Shown here: in pieces, positions 12,344-23,900 of the stretch
How positions within the stretch are numbered: position 1 is the first letter of the stretch
Layout: each line of letters starts with the position of its first letter
Position numbers and translations under genes: made by a program
From: Trebouxia sp. TZW2008
Lineage: Eukaryota; Chlorophyta; Trebouxiophyceae; Trebouxiales; Trebouxiaceae
Direction of reading: 5' to 3'
Length of the DNA stretch: 64,000 nucleotides
Assembly (NCBI GenBank): GCA_002118135.1
Contig: BDIU01000425.1
Coordinates: 262 to 64,261, forward strand
Notes under the pieces: generated by a model
Databases searched by the model: none
What the model was told of the DNA's origin: nothing
The model's input: only the letters and a program-made list of their open reading frames with translations

Positions 12344-13996
12344 ATGGCTAAGCTGCATGAGCGTCCGGTCATTGAGGAGATTGACGAAGACTCCGATCCT
12401 ACTAGATTCGACGCTGATCTTGACAAAGTCTTGGCAGGGCTCGACTACAACGCCGAGGAGTTTTTGACTTCAGTGTTTGGGTTCTTGGACAGAAAAGTAC
12501 GCTTCTTCAAGCAGCCGGGTGCTGCCAAAAAGGTGTCAAAGCTTGTGGACACTTTAGCCCCAGCATCTGTAAACGGCAAAGGCGTAAAAGGAGGCTTCTT
12601 TGGTCAAGCTAGTGGCAGCACAAAGAGCAGCAAGGTATGTGCGTTCGGCCTAGTCAGTCGAGATCCAGAAACATCACCTTGCTGCTGCACAATTCTGCTG
12701 GTAGTGGTCAAGGCAACAGTGTTGACTGCGTGTCATGAAACAGGAAAACACTGGAGCAGCAGCCAATCTTCCTGCAGCAAGTCCTGCGCAGCCACCTGAA
12801 CCTTCGTCCAGCCCTGCTGCACCAAGCAGTGCTGTACATTCAGCAGGACCAGTCAACAGCATAGAGCCTGAGGACACCTCAAGAGACTCAGTAGCTGAAA
12901 CCCCAATAGAAACTGTAGCTGATGCACCTGAAGAACCTGAGGAGGAGAAGGGCCTCAGTAAGCTTGAATTTGTTTTAGCCAAGCTGTGCAACAAGGGCAC
13001 CAGCACTCAGGTCTCACATCTTGCTATGCAGAGCCAAATGCTGGAAACGGCGCAGATTTACAGCATTACAGCTGGACACAAACGCTGTCAGAAGCTGCGC
13101 TGTCAGTGCCTGTGCCGCCAGGGACCAAAGGCAAGATGTGTGATGTTGTCATCACAAAGAGCAAGCTCAAGGTATTGTCAGGACATGTATCATGTGGTTT
13201 GCTGGCATCTCTGTGCACCCTAATGCCCTGCACATCTTGATGTCCAGCACATTTACTGCAACACTCTCTGTACTTGCAAGAAATCTTGCCTCCATTTTTA
13301 TCCCATTTGTGTACTGTCTCTTCCTGTACAAGGTCTTTACATTGCGCTTAAAGAGCTTGTGTAGTAGTCTGTCCTGACAAAATGTGAGTGTGCAGGTCGG
13401 GGTCAAAGGTCAGACCCCAGTTCTAGAGGGCGAGCTGTCAGAACAGGTCAATACAGAGGATTGCTTCTGGAACATTTCTGACGGCAAGCTGATTGAGATC
13501 ACTTTGCAAAAGGTACCGCAGAAAACAGAAAAGTCTGCTCCATGTATTGTCGTGACGGCAGGCTCTGTCAGTGAAAGTGGTCCGTGTACTGCAGCATTGT
13601 ATACTGCCTCTGCATGCATAATGCTTTCTTGACTCAAATGCAAGCTTGAGCAAGCAAAGGACAAAGAAACTTTACCTTGGAGAATCAAAGACGGAGGATG
13701 TTCATCAAAATGACATGCATCAGTGTGACTGTGTGTTGCAGGTCAACACCATGACTTGGTGGAAAGCAGTTTTGAAAGGTGAACCAGAGATCAACACCCA
13801 GAAAGTAGAACCTGAAAACTCAAAGCTTTCAGATCTGGATGGAGACACAAGGCAGACGGTTGAGAAAATGATGTTTGACCAGAGGCAGAAACAAATGGGT
13901 TTGCCCACAAGTGAGGAATCAAACAAGCAGGAAATGCTCAAGAAGTTCATGGCAGCACACCCTGAAATGGATTTCAGCAATGCGAAAATAAGCTAG
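12344..13996 (+). CDS. NUDC: NudC nuclear distribution protein (CS domain cochaperone)
   Basis: Five exons, all introns phase 0: 12344-12634, 12744-13010, 13034-13171, 13396-13512 and 13742-13996, giving 355 residues, close to the family norm. The N-terminal part has a helical segment ([15 protein letters not shown]), followed by an acidic Pro/Ala/Glu linker. The CS (p23-like) domain runs from [16 protein letters not shown] through [17 protein letters not shown] to [14 protein letters not shown]. The C-terminus carries the NudC signature with [13 protein letters not shown] and ending [12 protein letters not shown]. NudC proteins act with HSP90 and dynein-pathway proteins; plant homologues (BOBBER type) work in protein homeostasis and development. 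Intron 2 is only 23 bases in this model (13011-13033). An alternative acceptor three bases away would break the frame, so an intron this short needs transcript support. Confidence 0.95.
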
Positions 13997-14902
13997 GCTC
14001 AGCAGAACTGTGTCAGGCCCATCTCGCATTAGCATAGATCAAGTGATGCTGACATAACACAGCAAGTGCTGCTAAGACAGATAGGCAGGCTGTAGATACA
14101 AGCCAAGAAATATGTAAGATGTTGGACAGCGCTCAACTTTTATGCCTGTAGCACAGACACCTGTATATTGAAATACAACAGACAAGCTCAGCATATTCCT
14201 TTGTGGTCATTGTATATGCGTGCCTGCAGTGCTCAAGCATTGGTGTTGCACCAACCAGAGGCCGTATGAAACACGTTGCTTTGCACTAGCTTTTTGCAGC
14301 TTGCTGCACAAAGATACTGTCATGTTCAAGCTTCAGGATTAGTGTCGGGATCAATGTTCTAGGCTTACCGGGCTTAGGGTGTGACGCATGCCAGCGCCCC
14401 TTCTGCTGCTTCCGCGGTATGAAGAAACGTTCGAATCTTGCTAGCATAGCTTCGTTATAAGTGACCGTCATCTGGCGTGCTCATGGCATGCAGTTGTTCA
14501 ACGATGTTTGCCACAAGGTCTGCCCCCCATCGACACCTCAACTTCTTGACATTGCCAATCAAATCAGCAATAAGCCAGGGCAGTGGCCAGGTGGCTGCAA
14601 CATGTCATTGTGTTGACAAGCTACAATGGCATATGCTGTATTAGCTTAGCACGATCAACACTACACAACCTGATTGTGATTCAGGCGAGATATCAGCATG
14701 ACATGGTAAAACTTCGCAATCACTTACAGCTGAGCAAGAGTTGAGTTGCAGTTGACATTTGTTAATGGTATCGCCTCTTTCAGCAGGATTGAAAACAGCT
14801 GATAAGCACACACATCACATGACAAAGGTTTACTAGCCTCAAACGGACACACATTCTGCAGACCTGCAACCAAAAAATAGTGCTGTACTAGTGCACATGC
14901 AG
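13997..14902. other. Convergent intergenic region between NudC and PETs
   Basis: This holds the two 3' UTRs. No coding signal is supported on either strand. A GTTCGAATC sequence at about 14430 resembles a tRNA B box, but the flanks do not fold as a tRNA. Confidence 0.45.
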
Positions 14903-17900
14903 CTACTGCCCAGTCTGCGCTGCAACTTCTGCTGCAAAGTCTTGTGACTTCTTCTCAATACCCTCTCCAAGGTTATATCGCACAAACCTCCGCACCTGCG
15001 AGAATGGCCATACAATACTGTATCCTGCCAACTTTATCCGTGCTTGATTGCCCTTTGGCAAGCATGCAAAAGCCTGGTTCCAGCTCTGAAGTATGTCAGA
15101 AAGCACAGCGCAAAGGGTGAGGGTCCAGCCAACAATATTTGGCAAGAAATTAATGTTGCAACTTTCAAGCACTGGCACCGTGTCAGCACCCTACAAGTGC
15201 TGGCAACGTGTGAGCACCCTACAAACATGCGCAACATGTAGACAGATTGTATGCGTAACTGACCTGGATGTTTTCACCAAGGTTTGCTATTGCCTGCTTG
15301 ATATGGTCAGTAACGGTGACACTGGTGTCCTTGATGAACTGCTGCTCAAGCAACGCTTTCTGTGATCTGATCTTGCCCAGACGACCCTCTACAATCTTGG
15401 GCCTGCAAGCAAGATATCCAGCATGATGTACATCCTAAGCCTGACTGCCAAATTGAGCACACTGAAAGATTCATCACACTGTGCTCACCAGTGCCGCTTC
15501 AAGCTTTGTGCAACATTTCCGGAAACACAGTCTATTGCCAAGGAGAGTACACAACTTTTGAAACCCAAACATCACACTTCTCTTGCAATATGGCAAGCAG
15601 CAGGCCCAACATGCCAAGCAAACTGCAGTGATGGATGTACCAAAAGGACATGGCAAACATACAAGTTTGTGCAAACATACAAGTTTGTGCAATTGGGCTC
15701 AATAGAATCAAGCTGCGCGTGACACAGCCATTCTTGATCATGTGACCCATGCAGATATGCACCTGATAGCTTCAGGTTTGCTCTGGATGTCTTCCTTGCC
15801 CATCTCAATAGCTCGCTCCTTCTCAATCTCAGACTCTGGCACATCTTGGACAGCCACAACAATGGCAGAAGAGCTGGCAGCAGCTTGCATGGCCAAGTCC
15901 TGCACTAGCTCCTTGAACTTGGCGCCTCGAGCCACAAAATCTGTCTCACAGTTCACCTCTATCAAAACTCCCAACCTGCAGCAGCATTGACCCTTGACAT
16001 GCAAATTTTGTTGCAATTGCACTCTGCAAAAGTCCTGCAAAGACTCCTTGAACTAGGCACCCTAAGGTATGAGGTCTGTCTGTCAGTTACGCTACATCAC
16101 CACGGCCCACCAACACAGCATATGTTGCTGATCACATGCTCAGCTGATAGCGATGCAGGCAGGCATACAAGCAGACGATGCTGTTACTCATGCTTGAGGT
16201 GAAGTTCTGATCATATACAGACGTGCTAGGTGTGTCTGAGTGAAGCCAGGCAGAAGGGAGAGTGGACCGAGTTGAAACCAGCATGAAGTTGCACACTCTA
16301 CGGATGTGCACAATATGCTAGGCCTGTATATGAGAAGCCAGCCCAATGAGGGAAATACCCACTTGGAGCCTGCATGGACATAAGCGCCAATGGCGCCTTC
16401 AGAGGCAACGCGGCCCGCCTTCTTGTCAGCAGATGCAAGGCCCTTCTTGCGCAGGAACTCTGTCGCCTTCTCTAGGTTGTTGTCATTGGTGGCGAGGGCC
16501 TTCTTGCAGTCCATCATGCCAGCGCCGCTGCTCTCTCGCAACTGCTTCACCAGCTTTGCATCCACCTGCAGACACAGTCATGATGAATGTCATGATTATG
16601 TACAACAACATGTACAGTAGTCTCAAGGTTAAGAGCACTTGGGATCAGGTTGTGCTCAAGCTAAGGACAATGGAATGCAAATGGGAATCAACCAGTGCAA
16701 TCTAACTGCAGTGGCATGCCTTAGCATGACATGCAATAGGTCTCTATAATTAGCTGACAGTAGATTGCATGATTGGTCACGGCCAATGACACACACATGA
16801 TGACCATGTGATGCAGCAGAACATGTCAGGCTGTTCAACTTGGAAAAAGGGGATTTGTGTGCTCTTCAGGCTCTTGGGCTGACTGATCGACTGACTATGT
16901 GGACTCATGAACAGATGAAAAGATTCACACAGCACTCAGGAATGCCATAGCAGCATATACATAAAGCACCTTGACTGAGGGGATTTGCTGCTCTTCAGGC
17001 TGTGGGGCTGCTTCCTGCGGCCCTTGCGCCTTCTTCTCAGCGGCCTTGTCCTTCAAGGCCTGCTGCTGCTGCTCCACCTCGGCTGCCAGGTCACTCTCCT
17101 TCTTTGTAATGCCCTCGCCTAGGTGATACCTGAACACCATTTGCATAGTCTAAGGGACAAAATTGACAAGTGACACATAGACAATGATGTATCAAGGCAG
17201 ATATGCATGTTGATTGTGCTCCACCTCTGCTGCCAAGTCACTCTCCTTCTTCGTTATGCCCTTGCCTAGGTGATACCTGAAAAACCATGTGTATACTCTC
17301 CTTACATTATTCGCCTAGGTGACACCTGACACCATAGGTACACTCTGCGTAATTATTTGCCGAGATAATATGTGAACACCATTCATACAGTTCAAGTGAC
17401 AGAATTTGCCTAGATGATACCTGAATGATATTGAATCACAGTGATCTCGATGTCAATCATGTCTACACTAAAACTTGAAGCTTGGCGCAAATTCACTGCA
17501 CTTGCTAAACTCAATTTGCCAGAAGTCCACACGCTCAACTGTTGCATATTGCATGCTACAAAGTGCCGACTGGCGATCATGTATGATCCTCAACTGCTGA
17601 ACAGCGTCGCGATAGACACAGTCAGATGCCAGGAGTCTCACCTCTCAAAGCGTCGGATGCTGATCTTCTCTCCAATTGCTGCTGAGGCCTCTCTAACAAC
17701 GGTTGCCACCGTTTTGCTGGTGTCCTTGATGAAGTCCTGTTCAAGCAGCGCCTGCTCTGACACAAACTTCTGAATGCGCCCGTCCACAATCTTGCCCCTG
17801 CAGCACGCGACAAACCCATCAGTTGCCAGCAGCAGAAATGATGAGATCATTCTGTCAACGCAGACACAGCTTCTGAATATGACTGTCCACGCTCTTGCCC

Positions 17901-20900
17901 TTGCAGCACGCAACGCTTTATGAGCCAGCAGAAGCAAAGCACTTGCTCGGAGACAAACTAGACATCACGTTACAGATGCCGACCAACGGGCGTGTTGCCC
18001 GTTGTAGGTTAGATGAAGCATTGAGAAGGATGTGTCATATGCATGAGCTGATGTCTTGTTGCCGTGACCCAGACAACATTCATTGCTCACATAGGTTGCA
18101 CCTTACAGACTGTTGAATTACAAGTGCAGCACTGCAACCAGCATCTTCAGCTGCTTGACAGTGTTGTGGTGCTCAGGAGAACAAGCTGTGTATCCTGTTC
18201 AAGCAACTGGGTACCATGTTTGCGATTTGCGCACAAGAGGAAAATCCGTGTAGTGCCACCAGCCTGCCATGAACAGTGCTGCAACTATCTAGACATGCTA
18301 CAAATGTGGAGGAATTGTCTTCCAGATGCTACATTGCAAGCCCAGCTGTGTATAAGGGAAGGGTCAAAGGTTTGATAATGACAACTGTTTGAGTAAGTAT
18401 TGCATGCATAGCACTGCAACTCCTGTAACAGCAGGCACAAGGTGCGTTTGCAATATGATCAATCTTTGTTGGGAAAGCACACGATATTGTGTGCTTGACG
18501 ACAGCCTTGATCATGTTGCAAATGGCGTCGTCATGATCCGTGTTGTAATCAAGCATGCAACCTTTTGTACTTTGCAACAAAACAGAGTGTATCGCAAAAT
18601 GCGCCTACTTGGGTGATGCACTGTTGATGAGCTGCACGCTGGAGTATCCTCCGTTGGGCCATCTTGTCATATATTAATTTGGTGCAATTTGAGAAGATCA
18701 ACTTTGGCACGCCATCCCAAGAGCACTACATCACATCATGACGAGTACGCAGCGTGCACAAAGCTGTCACAGCACGACACTCATGTTGCCAGATGTATGC
18801 TTGCTGTCCAGAAAGACTGACATGCTGGACTAGCTGCCCTCAGGCTGTCTTTTGATGTACTCACTCCTGAAACAGCGTATTCATCTGGTGCGGCTTGAGA
18901 GGCTCAGCTTCAGCTTACTACTCCAAGCAAACCAAGTCAACACATGACAAGTATGCAGCCTAGCAGCATATTATTGCCTATTATGTTGCCAAATGTTTGC
19001 GTGCTGTCCAGACCGACCAACATGCTCGACTAGCTTCCCTCATGCCGCCTTGTCATGTGTTGATCTGATGCGCTTGCGATGACACACTGACGCACCCTCC
19101 TCAAGAGCATGTTCATTTGATGCAGTTTGAGAGGCTCGCTTCCAGTGCACTACGCCAAGCAGATCAAATCAACATATGACAAGCATGCAGCCTTAGCGGA
19201 GCCGCTGCAGCACATTGTCAGTTGTGTTGAGGGCCCCAAGTGTGCAACAACGCTGCCCTGTCACAAGTCAGGGCTGCTTGTTGAAGCCCCTCAATTGCTG
19301 GTGAACAGATAGCAAAAGTCCTGTGATAGAAGACAACAGCAAACAAGAGCAACGGTACCAAATGCTGCACTGCTGCCAGCTGTATGTGTGCTGCTGCCCT
19401 CAACAACTGGCATGCAAGACTAGAGGGCGTGATTACCTCGCCAGCAAGACCAAAGGGCCTGATCACAACCACAACCTCAGCAGTTGTCTTGGTGTCATAT
19501 GCTGTGATGCTGCTGGAATGTGTTGTAGCTGTGTAGGTGTACTAATGCTGCGCAGGTGCAGAGCGCTCACACCAATGGCCCTGACGAAAGTGACAGCTGC
19601 CTGGTGAAGATCTTCTATTGTTGCTGAACTGCCAGCAAAAGGACCTGTTGCAAGAACACCAGCACAAAGTCCAATGGTGCCACATGCGGTGCCACTGCCA
19701 GGTGTATGCTTACTGTCCAAAACATCTGACATGCTGCACTAGCTTTTCTCAGGCTGCCTTGTTGTGCATCCAGCTGGCGCAATTCAGGGGACCACCTTTG
19801 AGGCGCCACCCAAAGCACACCAGATCAATACGTGACAAGTATGCAGTTTGAGCAAAGCTGCTGCAGCATGTGAGTCGTGTTGAAGCTCCCATGTATTCAA
19901 TGACAGCCCTGTCAAAAATTTGGACGTGCCTAGCAAGGCTCTTCTGTCACTGATGAAATGCTAGCAAAAAGACCTGTTGTGGAGACAGTATCTGATGCAG
20001 GCAAATGCTCTGCCACTGCTAGGTGTATGCTTACTGTCCCAAATACCTGACAAGCTGCATCTGCTTTCCTCAAGCTGCCTTGTTATGCATCGACTTGGTG
20101 CATTTTAGGGGAGCACCTTGACAGGCGCAACCCAAAGGGCACCACCTCAACACATGATAAGTATGCAGCCTGAGCAAATCTGCTACAGCACGTCAGTCGT
20201 GTTAAGGCCCTCAAGCACGCAGCCAGAGTCCTGTCATAAGTGAAGGCTGCTTGGTGCATTCCCTTTGGTGTTGGTGACCAGCTCATAACAGCACTGGTGA
20301 GGGGGACAGTGAAAAGTTCAATAGTGTCAAATGCTCTGCCAGTGCCAGGTGTATGCTTACTGTCCACAACACCTGACATGCTGCAACAGCTTCCCTCAGG
20401 CTGCTTTGTCATGTATCGAACTGGTACGCTTCAGGGGACCTCCTTTGAGGCGCCACCCAAAGCACACGAGATCGATACATGACAAGTATGCAACCTGAGC
20501 AAAGCTGCTGCAGCATGTCCCTCATGTTGAAGCTCTCAAGCATGCAGCAACGGCCCAGTCATACGCCAGGGCTGCCTGATGAAGCGCCTCTGTTCTTGGT
20601 GGACAGCTGACAACAGCACCTGTGAGGGGGACAGGGAAAGCTTCAATGGTGTCAAATTCTGTGCCACTGCCAGGTGTATGCTTACTGTCCACAATACCTG
20701 ACAATCTACGCTAGCTTGCCTCACGCTGCCGTGTGCGTTGCTCTGCCACGCTGCCCTTAAGGCACCACCCAAAGCACACCAGATCAACACATGACAACTA
20801 CGCAGCCTGAGCAAAGCTACTACAGCAGGTCAATCGTGTTGGAGCTCAAAAGTGCGCAACAACAGCTCCGTCATCAGTCAGGACTGCCCGATGCAACCCC

Positions 20901-23900
20901 TCTGTTCTTTGTGACCAGAGAGACCTGTGAGGGAGATAGCAAACTTCAATGGTGTCAAATACTCTGCCACAGCTAGGTGCATGCTTACGGTCCAAAAGGC
21001 CTGACAAGCTGCACTAGCTTTCCTCAGGCTGTCTTGTCGTGCATCGACTTGGTGCATTTCAGGGGACCAACTTTTAGCCGCCCGCCCAAAAGACACCAGA
21101 TCATACATGACAATTACGCAGCCTTCGAAAAGCTGCTACAACATGTCGATTGTGTTGGAGTTCTCAAATATGCAATGATGGCCCTGTCACAAATCAGGGC
21201 TGCCTGATGCAGCCCCTATGTGCTTGGTGAACAGATAGCCAAAGGACCTGTGGGAAGGACAGTGAAAGGTTCAATGGTGTCAAATGCTCTGCCAGGTCTA
21301 TGCTCACCGCCCACAGCAACTGACATGCTGGACTAACTTTCCAGACTGCCTTGCAATATGTTGACCTGGTGCCATACGAGATGATCACTTTGAGTATTTC
21401 ACCCCTATCGCATCAACCCAACACATGGCGAATATGGAGCCCAGCAAAGCTGCTGCAGCATGTCACTGTCTTGATGCTTTCAAGAACGCAATGACAACCC
21501 GGTCATCAGTAAGGGTTGTATGGCAAAACCCCTCTTGAGCATTCATGGACAGCTAGCAAAGAGCCTGTTCACAGATACATACAACATAGATGTAACACAA
21601 GCTATGATGCTACCAAACATATGCTGGCTGGTCTAGACAGCCAGCATGTTCATTTCTTTGACGACATGCTGGGGACTCAAAACAAGCCAGCCTGACAACT
21701 TTAGGCTTGTGCAGCACTTACCTAACACTTGTTATGACAGTGACTACGAAATGACGACGATCGTTTGCCATGTAAGCAATCACTGTATGCAGAAATTTGA
21801 CTGACTTGATCTCCTCAGGCTTCTTCAGTATGTCCTCCCTGCTCATCTGACCATTCCTACATTGTCCCTTTGCACTTATGAACCCTCAGAATGTGCTTCG
21901 TTGTGAGTAGGACTGACCTGATCTGCTCAGGCTTCTTGAGTATGTCTTCCTTGCCCATCTGGATGCTGCGCTCCTTCTCCACTACATCAGCGGGCACGTC
22001 AGCTGTATCTACTACAGTGACCTGGGGGCAGGCAGCCACTTGCATGGCCATGTCGTTGACCAGCTCCTTGAAGATGTCGCCCTTGGCCACAAAGTCTGTC
22101 TCGCAATTGATCTCTACCAATACTCCCAATCTGCAACAATAGTGATTCATAAAAGCCGCAACATTACACAGACTCTGTTTTGTGGCGTGAGGCTTGAAAT
22201 TGCTCTGGCCCGTTTGTACAAAGGCCTCATCAGACTTGGCCAATGTGCCAAATTTTGATATTCAGTATGTCAAGCAGAGAGGGCAAGGCATACAGGGGTT
22301 CAGAAGGCATCATGGGTTTAACAGGGCAAGGCATACAGGGGATGCATGAGGTGTCTCTGAGTTTCAGAGGGCAAGGCATACATGGGCAGCAAGGCGTCGC
22401 ACAATTCCAGAAAGCATCATGGGCATGTCAAGGACAAGGCATGTAAGGAATGCAGAAGGCATCACAAGGCTCGAAGGGACCAGGCATAAAGGGGTTTTGA
22501 ACTGCATGTGCATGACGCCTTCTGCATGTTCAAGCATCCTGAAGTCTCACAACCTATCTGTGATTTGCCAAATGAATCATGCAGCTTTATAAGGCATCAT
22601 GGGGGTTGAGGGCAAGGCGAAGAAGTGCAATCTGGGGGCAGCCTGAGGACTTAGAGGGCAAAGCATGGAAGAGATAGAAGAAATGCAGAAAGCAAAGCAG
22701 TGAGCAGTCACCTGGAGCCAGCATGGATGTACTCAGCCAGGAGACCCTCAGCAGCAATACGGCCAGCCTTCTTGTCAGCAGCCGCCAGCCCCTTCTTGCG
22801 CAGGGCCTGTACAGCACCAGCCCCACTGTCTCAGACTGCCCTTCCACTCAAACTGCTTGGCTGCTCTGAAACAAAAGTGCTACACAGCATGCAAACATAC
22901 ATGCATGCAGCCCTACTGTCTCAGATGTGCCCTTCCACTATTTCTGGTTGACTGCTCTAAAACAAAATTGCTACACAGCATGGGCGCATGCGATTTAAAT
23001 TCATGCAATAATGCAAAGGGGAACTGTGTCTGCTGCATCGGCAGTACTGGGCAATGTGCAGCAATGTGAAAGTGGGCTGACCAGCTGCTGATTTTCATTG
23101 CCACAAACTTTGCAGATAGAAAAAGGAAGCATTTCAGGCACAAAAGACCTGCTCAAACAACTGCCGCTACGAAATCATGTTTTACATTGTGAGACCAGCT
23201 TTGACACCCACTGAGCCTCTGGACACTGCTTGATTGTGCAAAATAACAGCAACAACTGGAAACTGTACAGATCCCTAAGCCTGCTTCAATGGCTTGGCAA
23301 ATCAACATGGTGCGCTGGGAACTGCAACCTCCAAGGGTGTCCTTTACTTTACGCTCAAAGCTGATTGTAGCCCCTAAATTGCCTTCTGTACCATACCGCC
23401 AGCACGTGCATGCTCCCAAGCTTTCAACTATATCTTTTTCCCCACCAACATTGTATGTGGCATGACAGCAGCATTACTAGCGCATGTCTTCCTATCCCCG
23501 AAGTCGCTAATGCCAAGTCGCCATCATTCATTTGGTAAGGATGACTGTGGAATGACTAGCTCATGTGTTCCTATACCTCAGTCGCTAGCTTAAAGTCGCC
23601 GTTTGCGTCTGAGAGAGCTCGCTTGCAGTCCATCATGCCGGCTCCTGTGTCCAACCTCAACTGCTTCACGGCTTGGGCAGAAACTGCACTCCCTGTTGCT
23701 ACTGCAGACACACTTCCTCCTCCACCACCTGCAAGTCAGGCTTGAACTTGTCACAACAATTTCAAGACGGCCCAGAACAGGCAGGCAGGCAGGCAGATAG
23801 CATAAGCTCAACAAGCTTAGAGCTGAGTGATGGCACCTTTGACGGGCTTGGAACCCAAATGAACACACTCCCAGGACGGAGACAGCACAAAGACAGCACG

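Noticed and set aside
14395..14445. tRNA gene suggested by GTTCGAATC
   Set aside because: The flanks do not form a T-stem, and no A box or acceptor stem is found at the right distance on either strand.
18720..21560. Separate protein-coding gene made of repeated DSKHTPG units
   Set aside because: Frames break in each unit, there is no consistent splice pattern, and similarity between units follows from DNA repeat homology. It is kept only as a finding to test.
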